Positions 8,124 through 17,452 are shown, counted from the first letter of the stretch. The stretch is 64,000 bases of DNA from Xanthomonas sp. SI (GCF_014236855.1 NZ_CP051261.1:3844001-3908000); one strand, 5' to 3'. The notes: a model not told the origin generated them from the sequence alone. Numbers and translations are program-made.

Positions 8124-8528
8124 TCAGGACGCCGCGCCGCGGTAGTCCTGGTAGGACTTCTCTTCGACGTAGCTGGAACCCAGTGCCAGGTTGATCTCCT
8201 TCTTGATCCGCGCGCGCTCGTCGTTCTCGTAGTACACGCTGCGTGCGAGCTTGATGAATTCCTCGTCGAAGGCCTGCGCCTTCTCCTTGATCCGGATCTC
8301 GTCCTCGATCACCCACAGGCGCTCGTTGACCGCCTTCAGCTCCAGGCGCAGGCGGGCGACGTCGCCGCTGGCGGCCGGATGCGCCATCCAGGTCTTTTCC
8401 AGCGCCGACAACTCCGCGCGCACGTTGGCCAGCTTGGCCGCATCGCCGATGCGCTCGGACTTGATCTGCAGGATGGCGATCTTGTCGAGCAGTTCGCCGA
8501 AGGACACGGGGACGAGGATTTCGGACAT
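8124..8528 (-). CDS. DUF6165 family protein
   Basis: A 134-residue soluble protein matching the small family now called DUF6165, found next to LPS or surface-polysaccharide genes in several proteobacteria. It opens MSEILVPVSFGELLDKIAILQIKSERI (in two halves) and is mostly charged helix with coiled-coil-like heptads between residues 30 and 110, including KAVNERLWVIEDEIRIKEK. No signal peptide or membrane segment. The function is unknown. A GTG two codons upstream is an alternative start; no strong ribosome site distinguishes them. Confidence 0.75.
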   Translation of the reverse strand: MSEILVPVSFGELLDKIAILQIKSERIGDAAKLANVRAELSALEKTWMAHPAASGDVARLRLELKAVNERLWVIEDEIRIKEKAQAFDEEFIKLARSVYYENDERARIKKEINLALGSSYVEEKSYQDYRGAAS

Positions 8529-8610
8529 GGGCACACCCAGGCGAGAGTTGAGAGGAAGTGTAACCAGCAGGCCTTAAAGCCATGTCGGCGCAGCGTGGTC
8601 GCGGCCGTCA

Positions 8611-8637
8611 AAAACAAAAGGCCCCTGACGGGGCCTT
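8611..8637 (-). terminator. Rho-independent terminator after tRNA-Ser(CGA)
   Basis: AAGGCCCC and GGGGCCTT flank a TGAC loop; on the minus strand the hairpin is followed by TTTTGTTTTT. It lies 32 bp downstream of tRNA-Ser(CGA) and separates it from DUF6165, which therefore probably has its own promoter. Confidence 0.85.
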
Positions 8638-8668
8638 CTGCACACGGGCGATACTGCTGCCGCGAAAC

Positions 8669-8759
8669 TGGCGGGAAGGGGGGGATTCGAACCCCCGAGG
8701 CGCTATAAACGCCTGCCTGATTTCGAGTCAGGTACATTCAACCGCTCTGCCACCTTCCC
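8669..8759 (-). tRNA. tRNA-Ser(CGA)
   Basis: Class II tRNA with acceptor stem GGGAAGG/CCTTCCC, anticodon stem-loop CTGACTCGAAATCAG (anticodon CGA), a long variable arm and encoded CCA at the 3' end. The gap from 8760 to 8965 before the PP2C gene shows nothing I can name. Confidence 0.95.
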
Positions 8760-8965
8760 GGGTGGTCCCCGGCGGACCGGGGGCGTGCATCATACGGTCC
8801 CCGCCGCGCGCGGACAAGCGCCGCGTCGCACGGCAGCGCGGTCCCCACCCCCGCACTGCCATGAACCCCGCCTGCCCCGCGGCGCGGCCAGCGATTGCCT
8901 GATGTCCGCTTGGCCGCGATGATGCCGTTTGAATGACAGGAAGCCGGGCCGGCCGTGGGCGCGCA

Positions 8966-9670
8966 ATGATCGAATTCGGACATCTCACCCACGTCGGCCT
9001 GCGCCGCGAACTCAACGAGGACACCTATTACGGCGACAACGAGCTCGGCCTGTGGCTGGTCGCCGACGGCATGGGCGGCCATGCCTGCGGCGAGGTGGCC
9101 AGCGCCCTGGCGCGCGAGGCCATCGTCCGCGAGGTGCGCGGCGGCACGCCGCTGGCGCAGGCGATCCGCATCGCCGACGAAGAGATCATCCGCGCCTCGC
9201 GCCGGCGCAACGACACCTTGCCGATGGGCACCACCGTGGTCGCCGCGCGCGTGCAGGGCAACCGCTTCGAAGTGGCCTGGGTCGGCGACAGCCGCGCCTA
9301 CCTGTGGCGCGACGGCAAACTGGCGCAGCTCAGCCAGGACCACAGCTATGTGCAGGAACTGATCGCGCAGGGCGCGCTGACCGCCGAGCAGGCGCGCGCG
9401 CATCCGCACCGCAACGTGGTCACCCAGGCGCTGGGCGTCACCGATCCGCTGCACCTCAACGTGGCCACGATGACTGGCGAACTGCGCCCGGGCATGCAAC
9501 TGCTGCTGTGCAGCGACGGGCTGACCGAAGAAGTGGACGACCCCGGCATCGCCGCCACGCTCGGCCACGACGACTGCAGCGCGCAGGAATGCGTGGATAC
9601 GCTGGTGGCGGCCGCGCTGGACGGCGGCGGCTCGGACAACATCACCGCGATCCTGGTGCGCTGCCACTGA
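8966..9670 (+). CDS. PP2C-family serine/threonine protein phosphatase (Stp1-like)
   Basis: Metal-dependent (PPM) phosphatase of 234 residues that would reverse Ser/Thr phosphorylation by bacterial Hanks-type kinases. The characteristic motifs appear in order: RRELNEDTYY, LVADGMGGHACGEVAS (metal ligands), PMGTTVVAA, WVGDSRAYLWRDG, LLLCSDGLTEEV and GGSDNITAILV. No membrane or sensor domain. No kinase gene lies in the window. Start at the MIEFGHLT methionine; an 11-codon longer reading is weakly supported. Confidence 0.93.
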   Translation: MIEFGHLTHVGLRRELNEDTYYGDNELGLWLVADGMGGHACGEVASALAREAIVREVRGGTPLAQAIRIADEEIIRASRRRNDTLPMGTTVVAARVQGNRFEVAWVGDSRAYLWRDGKLAQLSQDHSYVQELIAQGALTAEQARAHPHRNVVTQALGVTDPLHLNVATMTGELRPGMQLLLCSDGLTEEVDDPGIAATLGHDDCSAQECVDTLVAAALDGGGSDNITAILVRCH

Positions 9671-9952
9671 GCGCAGGCAGGCGCGCGACCGGTGCCGACT
9701 ATGGCGCCGACCGCGAACGCGGCGTTAGCTGGTTGGCAACATCGATGCCGCAGCGTGTGCCGTCACAAGAGACCGCGCTAACGCTGCGCTAGCACGCACG
9801 CCCATACCCGGCCATGCCACCGCTGCTCCGGCGCGTGCCTGGATGGCCGCGCCGCCGCCCGTGCCATTGCCGCGCAGACCGGCTCCGGCACCAGCATGGC
9901 GAATCCCCGCCGACGCACGCCGACAAATGCCAGCGCCCAGCGCCGCGGCGGC
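9671..9952. other. Intergenic 282 bp, nothing recognised
   Basis: Gap between the convergent PP2C and dnaQ genes. GC-rich sequence; I see no gene, RNA or clear terminator. Confidence 0.6.
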
Positions 9953-10690
9953 TCAGCCAGCCACGGCTTCGACCAGCACAGGCTCGTCGGCGTCCCACAG
10001 CGCGCGCCCGGCCTTCTTGCGCAGCTTTTCCAGCCGCGCCTGGTGCGCCTCCAGCTCCGAGGCGGTCGGCAGCACCCGCGGCCGCGGCAGCAGCGTCGCC
10101 ATATCGAACGCCGCGCGTTGACCGTCGGCGTGGTTGCCGCGCTCGTCGGTTAGAGCGAAGCCGATCTCCTCCTGCCCCGAGGTCAGCGCGATGTAGACGT
10201 CGCTGAGGATCTGCGCATCGAGCAGCGCGCCGTGCAACTGACGGTGCGAGTTGTCCACGCCCAGGCGCTTGCACAGCGCGTCCAGCGAATTGCGCTGGCC
10301 CGGGAAGCGCTCGCGCGCCAGCAACAGCGTGTCGATGACCGTGGCACGGTCGAGGATGCGCCCGTAGGACGTGCCCAGACGCGACAGTTCGTTGTCGAGG
10401 AAGCCCAGATCGAACGAGGCGTTGTGGATGATCAGTTCGGCGCCGTCGATGAACGCCAGGAACTCGTCCACTACCTCATGGAATTCCGGCTTGTCGGCGA
10501 GGAATTCCAGGGTCAGCCCGGTGACTTCCTGCGCGCCGGGTTCGAAGTCGCAGTCCGGGCGCAGATAGCGGTGGAAGTTGCGCCCGCTGGGGCGGCGTTC
10601 GAGCAGTTCCACCGCGCCGATTTCGACGACGCGGTTGCCCTTCTTCCATTCCAGGCCGGTGGTTTCGGTATCGAGGATGATCTGACGCAT
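9953..10690 (-). CDS. dnaQ: DNA polymerase III subunit epsilon (proofreading 3'-5' exonuclease)
   Basis: Proofreading subunit of the replicative polymerase, 245 residues. DEDDh exonuclease motifs are visible: ILDTETTGLEW (Exo I, D7/E9), HNASFDLGFLDNEL (Exo II, near 90-103) and HRQLHGALLDAQ (Exo III, near 150-161). The C-terminal part is Arg/Leu-rich, as in the region that binds the alpha subunit. It follows rnhA by 32 bp on the same strand, the rnhA/dnaQ pairing known from many proteobacteria, though here co-directional. Confidence 0.96.
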   Translation of the reverse strand: MRQIILDTETTGLEWKKGNRVVEIGAVELLERRPSGRNFHRYLRPDCDFEPGAQEVTGLTLEFLADKPEFHEVVDEFLAFIDGAELIIHNASFDLGFLDNELSRLGTSYGRILDRATVIDTLLLARERFPGQRNSLDALCKRLGVDNSHRQLHGALLDAQILSDVYIALTSGQEEIGFALTDERGNHADGQRAAFDMATLLPRPRVLPTASELEAHQARLEKLRKKAGRALWDADEPVLVEAVAG

Positions 10691-10722
10691 GTGGCTCGCT
10701 GCAGGATGAGGCGTGGAAAGGA

Positions 10723-11181
10723 TCAGGACGCGACCGCGGCGCCGCCGGCGCGCACCCGCAGCGCCTGGTTGCGCGCCAGCACGTCGACCCGCTCGTTATC
10801 CGGATCGCCGCTGTGGCCCTTGACCCAGCGCCAATCGATGCTGTGCCGCTGCGCGGCAGCATGCAGCCGCTCCCACAGGTCGCGGTTCTTGACTGGATCG
10901 CCGCCGGCGGTCTTCCACTGCCGCCGCACCCAGCCCGGCATCCACTCGGTGATGCCCTGGCGCACGTACTGCGAATCGGTATGCAGCACGATCTGGCACG
11001 GCTCGCTGAGCGTTTCCAGCGCCATGATCGCGGCCATCAGCTCCATGCGGTTGTTGGTGGTGTGCGCCTCGGCGCCGGCGACTTCGCGCTCCAGGCCCTT
11101 GTAGCGCAACAGCGCGGCCCAGCCGCCGGGGCCGGGATTGCCGAGGCAGGCGCCGTCGGTGTGGATATCAACAGTCTTCAT
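10723..11181 (-). CDS. rnhA: Ribonuclease HI
   Basis: Cleaves RNA in RNA-DNA hybrids (primers and R-loops). 152 residues with all catalytic positions: D9 ([14 protein letters not shown]), E47 (NNRMELMAA), D69 (LHTDSQYV), H123 (VKGHSG) and D133 (NERVDVLA). Start at [10 protein letters not shown]. It lies 13 bp after the methyltransferase stop, forming a methyltransferase-rnhA-dnaQ run. Confidence 0.97.
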   Translation of the reverse strand: MKTVDIHTDGACLGNPGPGGWAALLRYKGLEREVAGAEAHTTNNRMELMAAIMALETLSEPCQIVLHTDSQYVRQGITEWMPGWVRRQWKTAGGDPVKNRDLWERLHAAAQRHSIDWRWVKGHSGDPDNERVDVLARNQALRVRAGGAAVAS

Positions 11182-11194
11182 GGTCGTCCAGGAA

Positions 11195-11854
11195 TCAAAT
11201 GGAGGCGGCCGAACCGCGCCAGCGTACCGGCGCGCGCAGCGGAATGGGGCCGATGCCGGCGGCGGTGCGCTTTTCCGCCTGCAGCAGGCACACCGCGCGC
11301 AGCGGCGCGCCGGAGGTTGCCGAGCCGACGCCGCCGCGGGTCGGCCAGACCGGCCCGAGGTAGCGCAGCGGCTCGGTGCATGGCAGCCCGGCCTGCCCCA
11401 GCAGCCCGCGCCAGCTTCCCGGCGGCCGTGCCACCAGGCCCTGCCGGCGCCAGCGCAGCCGGTACGGGCTGACCGCGTTGAGCGCGAACAGCCAGACCCG
11501 GCCGCCCGGCAGCAGCACCCGCTCGCATTCTTCCAGCAGCGCCGCGGCATCGGCGCCAAGCACGTGCTGCAGCACGATCGCGTTGACGCTCTCCGAGGGC
11601 AGCGGCAACGGCAGCGTGCACACCAGGTCGCCGGAGTAGCCGCGCGTGGTGCGGTGCAGGCGCACGCCACGCCCCGGCAGCTCGCGCGCCAGCGGCGCGA
11701 ACGGCACCGGCGCCAGCCACAACCATGGCTGCGCGGGACGTGCGAGCAAGGCGTCCAGGATCAACGGCTGCTCGGCCTGGAGCAGCTGTTGCGCCACAAC
11801 CGTATCAAACCAGGATGAGACGGCGGCTTGACGGGGGAACGGGGTGGCAGGCAT
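11195..11854 (-). CDS. Class I SAM-dependent methyltransferase-like protein
   Basis: 219 residues resembling the Methyltransf_11 fold. The strand-helix pattern around residues 70-125 includes [37 protein letters not shown], read in two halves, with the typical LLPGGR motif IV region. The usual GxGxG SAM loop is degenerate here ([18 protein letters not shown]), so activity is uncertain. In several proteobacteria a methyltransferase-like gene sits between gloB and rnhA in this same arrangement. The start is 12 bp from gloB's ATG on the opposite strand. Confidence 0.75.
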   Translation of the reverse strand: MPATPFPRQAAVSSWFDTVVAQQLLQAEQPLILDALLARPAQPWLWLAPVPFAPLARELPGRGVRLHRTTRGYSGDLVCTLPLPLPSESVNAIVLQHVLGADAAALLEECERVLLPGGRVWLFALNAVSPYRLRWRRQGLVARPPGSWRGLLGQAGLPCTEPLRYLGPVWPTRGGVGSATSGAPLRAVCLLQAEKRTAAGIGPIPLRAPVRWRGSAASI

Positions 11855-11866
11855 GGTGCCAATTCT

Positions 11867-12634
11867 ATGCGACTGATCGCCCTGCCCGCATTCCAGGATA
11901 ATTACATCTGGGCGATCGCCGCCGCGGATGGCCGCGCCGTGCTGGTCGACCCCGGTCAGGCCGAGCCGGTGTTCGAAGCCGCCGCGCAAGGACTGCAACC
12001 GGCCGCGGTGCTGCTGACCCACCATCACGACGACCACATCGGCGGCGTGGCGGCCCTGCGCGAGCGCTGGCCGGACCTGCCTGTGTATGCCCCGGCGGAC
12101 GAGCCGCGGGTCCCGTTCGCCAGCCAGCGCGTCGGCGACGGCGATGCGGTCCAGGTGCTGGGATGGGAGTTCCAGACCCTTTTCGTGCCGGGGCATACCC
12201 GTTCGCACGTGGCCTATGTCGGCGAAGGCCACCTGTTCAGCGGGGATACGCTGTTCAGCCTAGGCTGTGGGCGCATGTTCGAAGGTACGCCCTCCCAGAT
12301 GTTGGGTTCGCTGCAACGGCTGGCTGCCCTCCCGGGCGCCACGCTGCTGTGTTGCGGACACGAATACACCCTGGCCAATGCGGCATTCGCCGTCACGGTC
12401 GATCCCACCAACGCTGCCTTGCGGCAGCGCCATCAGGAAGTCCAGGCCATGCGTCATGCTGCCCGTCCCACTGTTCCCGTCAGTCTCGCCAGCGAAGTGG
12501 CGACCAATCCGTTCCTGCGCACCGCCTCGGCGGCGATCCAGCAGGCGGTCGGCGCCCGGCTCGGCCGCGGCGCACGCGACGAAGTGGAAGTATTCGCCGA
12601 ATTAAGGCGCTGGAAAGACGATTTTCGCGCATGA
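11867..12634 (+). CDS. gloB: Hydroxyacylglutathione hydrolase (glyoxalase II)
   Basis: Hydrolyses S-D-lactoylglutathione in methylglyoxal detoxification. The 255-residue sequence has the metallo-beta-lactamase metal motif [10 protein letters not shown] (51-60), then [21 protein letters not shown] and CGHEYT, plus the C-terminal HAGH domain ending [10 protein letters not shown]. Start ATG at 11867, the [13 protein letters not shown] methionine. It overlaps mltD by 4 bp and is divergent from the methyltransferase gene. Confidence 0.96.
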   Translation: MRLIALPAFQDNYIWAIAAADGRAVLVDPGQAEPVFEAAAQGLQPAAVLLTHHHDDHIGGVAALRERWPDLPVYAPADEPRVPFASQRVGDGDAVQVLGWEFQTLFVPGHTRSHVAYVGEGHLFSGDTLFSLGCGRMFEGTPSQMLGSLQRLAALPGATLLCCGHEYTLANAAFAVTVDPTNAALRQRHQEVQAMRHAARPTVPVSLASEVATNPFLRTASAAIQQAVGARLGRGARDEVEVFAELRRWKDDFRA

Positions 12635-13860
12635 GGTCACTGCTTTTGACGGCGGCGCTGACGCTGGCGATCGCCTCGGCAACCTCCTCCGCGAGCGCGG
12701 CGGCACCCATCGGTGCGGCGCTGGAGCAGACCGTCGCCGGACTGAACGTGTTGCCGATGGACGCCGCGGCGCTGCCGCCGGCGACCACGCGTAACGGCCA
12801 CACCATCCTCGCCAGCTTCCGCGACGGCCTGGCCGACGCGCAATGCGACGGCGGCGCCACCGACGCGCGCTGGAAGCAGCAGTTCGCGCGCGCGCCGGCG
12901 CGGCTGGCCAACGAAGACGAGGACGTGCTGCCGCTGTTCGGCTACGTGGTGGACGAACTGCGCGCTGCTGACCTGCCCACCGAATTCGCGCTGATCCCGT
13001 TCGTGGAGAGCGGCTACCGCCCCGCCGCGCGCAACAGCAGTGGTCCCGCCGGACTGTGGCAGTTCATCGCCGACACCGCCCGCAACCACGACGTGCCGGT
13101 CGAAGGCGGCTACGACGGCCGCCTGTCCGCGGTGGATTCCACCCGCGCCGCGGTGCGTTACCTGAAGACCTTGCACGGCATGTTCGGCGGCGATTGGCGC
13201 CTGGCGATCATGGCCTACAACGCCGGCGAGTACCGCGTGCTGCAGTCGATGCGCCGCGCCGGCATGAACGCGCAGAACGCGCAGCCGGCCAAGTTGCCGG
13301 GGCTGTCGCCGATCACCTATGCCTATGTCGAGAAGCTGCACGCGCTGGCGTGCGTGCTGGAACAGGCGCAGACCCGCGACGAGTGGATGGCCTCGCTGGA
13401 CCGCGAGGTGCCAATCCTGCAGGCGCGCACCCTGCCCGCCGGCATGGCGCTGGACGAATGGGCACGGCAGCAGGCGTTGCAGGGCAACCAGGTCGCACGG
13501 CTGAATCCGGCGCTGGGCAGCGTGCGCAACAAAAAGCGCGCGCTGCCGGTGCTGGCGCCGGTCGGCAACGGCGGCAGCGCCGCCACGGCCGCTGCCGATG
13601 CCATGGCGTTGGCGGCACAACCGCAGCAGGCCGAAGAAGCACCGGCGACGCGCGCCGTCGCCAGCATCGCCGAGCCCACGCCGCCACGCATGCGCCAGCG
13701 CACGCCCGCGGCGCGGCGCACCCACACCGTCCGCGACGGCGACACCGCCTGGACCATCGCCAAGCGCTACGGCATCACCGTGCAGACGCTGCTGGCGAAG
13801 AACGGCCTGTCCGCGCGCAGCGTGCTGCGTCCTGGGATGGTGCTGAGCTACGAGGAATAG
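12631..13860 (+). CDS. mltD: Membrane-bound/periplasmic lytic murein transglycosylase D (LysM)
   Basis: Cleaves the MurNAc-GlcNAc bond of peptidoglycan, forming 1,6-anhydro ends. 409 residues: a signal peptide (1-24, ending ASA-AA), an SLT catalytic domain with the Glu of [13 protein letters not shown] (E126), GPAGLWQFI and MAYNAGEYR, an Ala/Pro-rich linker and one LysM domain at about 363-406 ([17 protein letters not shown]). E. coli MltD carries two LysM repeats, so this form is shorter. The signal peptide lacks a lipobox cysteine. ATGA overlap with gloB decides the start. Confidence 0.92.
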   Translation: MRSLLLTAALTLAIASATSSASAAAPIGAALEQTVAGLNVLPMDAAALPPATTRNGHTILASFRDGLADAQCDGGATDARWKQQFARAPARLANEDEDVLPLFGYVVDELRAADLPTEFALIPFVESGYRPAARNSSGPAGLWQFIADTARNHDVPVEGGYDGRLSAVDSTRAAVRYLKTLHGMFGGDWRLAIMAYNAGEYRVLQSMRRAGMNAQNAQPAKLPGLSPITYAYVEKLHALACVLEQAQTRDEWMASLDREVPILQARTLPAGMALDEWARQQALQGNQVARLNPALGSVRNKKRALPVLAPVGNGGSAATAAADAMALAAQPQQAEEAPATRAVASIAEPTPPRMRQRTPAARRTHTVRDGDTAWTIAKRYGITVQTLLAKNGLSARSVLRPGMVLSYEE

Positions 13861-14026
13861 GCGAGTTCCGCTGCGGCGGGACCGCAGTACGTCAGCTCTG
13901 GGCAACACAACCTACAGGTATGTAGGCAAGTCCAAGCATGAAGTATGAAATATCGATGGCACTGGCTGTCGCCAATACGCGTTATCTGGCCAACGGAATT
14001 TTTTCTGCTGCCTTTGAAGGCGGCTG

Positions 14027-14551
14027 CTACCGGAAAGATTGAATCTTGACCGCGCAGTATTGCAACACATCGCGCGCGCGCTCAAGAGAAGAAAAGTACC
14101 GGTCATGCGACACTTGAGCGAGCGTCCGACATTGCGAATCCGATTTCATTTGCCTCCACGCGGACTCGAAATTTTCAACCGCGTGCAGCGCGTCGGAGAG
14201 TGGTTCGAGTAACGCGTAGTCAGGCAGTTGATCGAATCGGACAAACTTGAAAGCAGAAACTATGCCTGGGCTAAAACCGCTCAATTCCTCCGCGTATCGA
14301 TTGCCACTCGCATCGTACTTGTTGCGCGAAAGCTCGGCCATGTGCTTTTGGGTTGCAGCACTAGCTATTTCAAGCAATCGCGCGTAATCGGCGCGAGTCT
14401 TTCGATCACGAGCTTTCTGCTGGAAGGCTGGTATGAAACCGACTGCGAAAATTGCCACTCCAGCAAAGACGGCTTGCGCCCATGCAGCCCACACTTCGGG
14501 CTTGAGGCACGGGCCGCCAAATATCCACAGACAGTAATTTGCATCGGCCAT
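14027..14551 (-). CDS. Hypothetical protein with one transmembrane segment, lower-GC islet
   Basis: 174-residue protein I do not recognise. Residues 21-41 (WAAWAQAVFAGVAIFAVGFI) form a single hydrophobic helix, followed by a charged, helix-rich cytoplasmic part (QQKARDRKTRADYARLLEIA and on). The start is the MADANYCLWI methionine, preceded by an AAGGA ribosome site with 7-bp spacing; an ATG 18 bp further up is the alternative. The base composition is visibly poorer in GC than all neighbours, and codons such as AAA, GAA, TTT and TCA are common, suggesting acquisition by transfer. No partner gene is present. Confidence 0.65.
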   Translation of the reverse strand: MADANYCLWIFGGPCLKPEVWAAWAQAVFAGVAIFAVGFIPAFQQKARDRKTRADYARLLEIASAATQKHMAELSRNKYDASGNRYAEELSGFSPGIVSAFKFVRFDQLPDYALLEPLSDALHAVENFESAWRQMKSDSQCRTLAQVSHDRYFSSLERARDVLQYCAVKIQSFR

Positions 14552-14569
14552 AACGATCCTTCGTTTCAC

Positions 14570-14837
14570 GAAGACATAGCCTGCCGGCCTCTCGCGCTAA
14601 GCGCAATGGGGTATCCGAGAAGGGCGCTTCATGGCCCAAGCGCATATGCATCGTCGCAGGGCGGCGAGTGCATCGGCCAAGTGACGCAATGCATGTACCT
14701 TATCGCCGATCTAGCCGGCCGCGCATTTTAGTTACAACGTCTTCCTGGCCGTATCCCGGTGACCGCATGCATCACAGTCATGCGCTCGGGCAGCATGCTG
14801 CTATGTGCCCGAGCGCTCCGATACGTCCAAATCACCC
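14570..14837. other. Intergenic stretch of the lower-GC islet
   Basis: About 270 bp upstream of the orphan gene and downstream of ppiD. It has mixed composition and short open frames, none with a ribosome site or protein signature. It probably carries the promoter of the orphan gene; I see nothing else. The 13861-14026 gap on the other side is likewise empty. Confidence 0.5.
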
Positions 14838-14874
14838 CAAAAACGAACAAGCCCGGCAGGACCGGGCTTGTTCG
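14836..14874 (-). terminator. Rho-independent terminator of ppiD
   Basis: A 13-bp stem (CGAACAAGCCCGG with CCGGGCTTGTTCG) and a 5-base loop, followed on the minus strand by TTTTTGGGG. It lies 24 bp past the ppiD stop. Confidence 0.9.
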
Positions 14875-14898
14875 CATCACTCTCAGCGCAAACAGCGA

Positions 14899-16890
14899 TT
14901 ACAGATTCGCTTCCTGCACGCTGACCTTGTAGCGCTTGCGCATCGCGTCGATGTAGGCCTTCGACGCGGCAGCGCCTTCGATCTGGCCCAACTGCTGCTT
15001 CAGCGTCGCCTGCTGTTCCGCCGGCACCTTGCTCAGGTCGCCCGGGTTCACCTTGTTGAGCACGAACAGCGCGTAGCGCTTGGCACCGCCCGGCACGCCG
15101 TTCGCCGACAGCTCGACCTTGCCCACGGACGGCTTGCCCGCGGCCGGCAGCGGCGCGCTGAAGATCGCGCGGTTGGCTTCCGGACTCGGCATCGGCACGG
15201 TGCGCGGCAGCCCAGGCATCGGGTTGATCTGCAGCTTCTCCGGGCCGGCCAGCGCCTGCAGCGTCTCGCCCTTGCGCAGCTTCTCCAGCAGCGCGTCGGC
15301 CTTCGCCGCGGCCGCCTTGGCCGTGCGATCGGCATGCACCGCGGCCACCACTTGCTCGCGCACCTTGGCCAGCGGCTGGGTCTGCTCGGGCAGGTGCTGG
15401 GTGACGCGAATCAGCACGCTGTGGTTCGGGCCCAGGGTGATCGGATCGCTGACCGTGCCGTCCTGCACCAGCGTGTCGGAGAACGCCGCACGCAGCACCG
15501 CAGGCTGCGCGGCGATGCCGCTGCCGTCGGCGCGCGAGAACGGCCCCAGGGTCTGCACCGGCAAGCCCACTTCCTTGGCCGCCGGCGCCAGCGCGGTCGG
15601 GTTCTTCAGCACCAGGTCGACCAGCTTGCCGCTCAGATCGCTGTAGACCTTCTCGTTGTCGGCCTGCAGCTGCTCGCCGGCCAGCTGGTCGCGCACCTGC
15701 TCGAAGCTCTTGCCCTGGCCGCCTTTGATCTCGCGCAGCTGGATCACGTGGTAGCCGAACTCGCTCTTCACCGGGCCGACGATGTCGCCGGCCTTCATCG
15801 CGAACAAGGCGTCCTCGAAAGGCTTGATCATCACCCCCCGCTCGACCCAACCCAGGTCGCCACCGGCGTTCTTGGAACCCGGGTCCTCGGAATTGGCGCG
15901 GGCCAGCGCGGCGAAATCGGCGCCGGGCTGCTTGGCCTCGGCCGCGAGCTTGGCGGCCTTGGCCTCGGCGGCCTTCTGCGCCGCCGGATCCTTGCCGGCA
16001 CTGATCAGGATGTGCGAGGTCAGGCGCTGGTCGGGCTCGACGAAGCGGGCCTTCTCGTCCTCGTAGCGCTTGCGCAGCGCCGCCTCGTCGGCCGGCTTGG
16101 CCGGCGGCAGCTTGCTCGCGTCCAGCTCGACGTATTCGATCGACACCCGCTCAGGCTGTTTGAAGTCGGCCTGGTGCGCGTCGTACCACTGCTGCACCTG
16201 CGCGTCGCTGACCGGGGTGGTGTCGGCCGGCTGTTCCGGCAACAGCGCCAGGTCGACATCGCGGGTTTCGCCGAGCATCTTCAGCAGACGCTCGGATTCC
16301 TGCTTGGTCGCGAACGCCGATTCCATCAGCGCGGACGGAATCAACGACTGCTGCAAACCATCGCGCACCAACTGGTCGAACATCGCCGGCGTCCGCGGCG
16401 GGGTGCCCGAGGCCAGCGCCAGGCGGTAGCGTTCCGGATCGAACTTGCCGTCTTTCTGGAACGCCGGAATGGTGGCGATGTAGTCGCGGACCGCGGCATC
16501 GCCGACCACCACGTGCGCCTGCTCGGCGGCCAGCTTCACCACCTGCTCGTCGATCAACTGGTCGAGCACCTTGCGCTTGTTGTCGGCGCTCTCGAACTCG
16601 CGCGGATCGAAGTTCTCGCCCTGCTGCTCGCGCGCCTGCATCCGCGCTTCCTCGAAGCGCGCACGGAACTGCTCGGTGCTCACCTCGTGGTGCTGCCACA
16701 GGAACGACACCGGCCACCACGACGGCGCCGACGACCACCACGACGGCGGCGCCTGCACCTTGGCGACGTTGTTGGCACCGACGCCACCGAGGTAGCTGCT
16801 GTCGATGACGAACAGGAACGGAATCATCAACAGGCCGATGATCGCGGTGGCGATCCAGCCCGAGGTCTTTTCGCGGAGTTTCTGCAGCAT
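14899..16890 (-). CDS. ppiD: Periplasmic folding chaperone PpiD (SurA-N/parvulin-type)
   Basis: Inner-membrane-anchored periplasmic chaperone acting on newly exported proteins near SecYEG. 663 residues: a short cytoplasmic N-terminus, one transmembrane helix (about 13-33), a SurA_N_3 chaperone domain, a parvulin-like PPIC domain around 275-375 (LTSHILISAGKD, GGDLGWVERGVMIKPFEDAL and FGYHVIQL) and a helical C-terminal chaperone region. A tryptophan-rich segment (PPSWWSSAPSWWPVSFLW, near 48-65) follows the membrane helix. Monocistronic, with its own terminator. Confidence 0.95.
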   Translation of the reverse strand: MLQKLREKTSGWIATAIIGLLMIPFLFVIDSSYLGGVGANNVAKVQAPPSWWSSAPSWWPVSFLWQHHEVSTEQFRARFEEARMQAREQQGENFDPREFESADNKRKVLDQLIDEQVVKLAAEQAHVVVGDAAVRDYIATIPAFQKDGKFDPERYRLALASGTPPRTPAMFDQLVRDGLQQSLIPSALMESAFATKQESERLLKMLGETRDVDLALLPEQPADTTPVSDAQVQQWYDAHQADFKQPERVSIEYVELDASKLPPAKPADEAALRKRYEDEKARFVEPDQRLTSHILISAGKDPAAQKAAEAKAAKLAAEAKQPGADFAALARANSEDPGSKNAGGDLGWVERGVMIKPFEDALFAMKAGDIVGPVKSEFGYHVIQLREIKGGQGKSFEQVRDQLAGEQLQADNEKVYSDLSGKLVDLVLKNPTALAPAAKEVGLPVQTLGPFSRADGSGIAAQPAVLRAAFSDTLVQDGTVSDPITLGPNHSVLIRVTQHLPEQTQPLAKVREQVVAAVHADRTAKAAAAKADALLEKLRKGETLQALAGPEKLQINPMPGLPRTVPMPSPEANRAIFSAPLPAAGKPSVGKVELSANGVPGGAKRYALFVLNKVNPGDLSKVPAEQQATLKQQLGQIEGAAASKAYIDAMRKRYKVSVQEANL

Positions 16891-17024
16891 TGGTTGGGAA
16901 CCGAGCCTGTTGGCGAGCCGCGCAGTTTAACCCGCTTCACGCCCTGCGGCGGAATGGCGTGCCGCGGCGCGTGCGCCCGCATGAAATCCGCGGCCCGCAT
17001 GGCGGTCGCCGGCAAGGCATTCCG

Positions 17025-17058
17025 GAAAAAAAGAAACCCCCGATCGCTCGGGGGTTTC
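17025..17058 (-). terminator. Rho-independent terminator after tRNA-Asp copy 1
   Basis: GAAACCCCCG and CGGGGGTTTC form a 10-bp stem with a 6-base loop. On the minus strand it is followed by a seven-T run. It lies 12 bp past the tRNA-Asp 3' end and closes the Val-Asp-Asp transcript. Confidence 0.9.
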
Positions 17059-17069
17059 GCGTACAAAAC

Positions 17070-17146
17070 TGGCGGAGTGGACGGGACTCGAACCCGCGAC
17101 CTCCGGCGTGACAGGCCAGCATTCTAACCGACTGAACTACCACTCC
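17070..17146 (-). tRNA. tRNA-Asp(GTC), copy 1
   Basis: 77-nt tRNA with acceptor stem GGAGTGG/CCACTCC, anticodon loop CTGTCAC (GTC) and encoded CCA. Base-for-base identical to the copy at 17263-17339. Confidence 0.96.
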
Positions 17147-17228
17147 GCTTTTTGAACGGAGGCAGGCACGAGGCCCGCAATCTCTAGGTATCTGCGCAGC
17201 GCAAGGCGCGGCGGATGCTTCGAGAAAC

Positions 17229-17254
17229 GAAACCCCCGATTTCTCAGGGGCTTC
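17229..17254 (-). terminator. Imperfect terminator-like hairpin between the two tRNA-Asp genes
   Basis: GAAACCCC pairs with GGGGCTTC with one mismatch, and a T-rich stretch follows on the minus strand. It looks like a decayed copy of the terminator after copy 1, at the same distance from its tRNA, suggesting that tRNA plus terminator were duplicated together. Confidence 0.6.
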
Positions 17255-17262
17255 GGTGCAAC

Positions 17263-17339
17263 TGGCGGAGTGGACGGGACTCGAACCCGCGACCTCCGGC
17301 GTGACAGGCCAGCATTCTAACCGACTGAACTACCACTCC
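17263..17339 (-). tRNA. tRNA-Asp(GTC), copy 2
   Basis: Identical in sequence to copy 1, including the encoded CCA. Start positions of the two copies are 193 bp apart. Confidence 0.96.
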
Positions 17340-17366
17340 GCTTTTGAAACTTGCCGCTCGGTGCTC

Positions 17367-17441
17367 TGGTGGGTGCTGAGGGTTTCGAACCCCCGACCCT
17401 CTCCGTGTAAAGGAGACGCTCTACCGCTGAGCTAAGCACCC
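17367..17441 (-). tRNA. tRNA-Val(TAC)
   Basis: 75-nt tRNA with acceptor stem GGGTGCT/AGCACCC, anticodon TAC and encoded CCA. First tRNA of the Val-Asp-Asp run, directly downstream of hupB (12 bp), so it may be cotranscribed with it. Confidence 0.96.
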
Positions 17442-17452
17442 TAGCGAGTCGA

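Noticed and set aside
7872..8145. Small ORFs between the GT9 gene and DUF6165
   Set aside because: Short, no ribosome site, high GC bias and a hairpin in the interval; no supporting similarity that I recognise.
14668..17127. Long plus-strand ORF (819 aa) across ppiD
   Set aside because: Antisense shadow of ppiD: no start-site support, repetitive His/Arg/Leu composition, and the minus-strand frame encodes clear PpiD domains.
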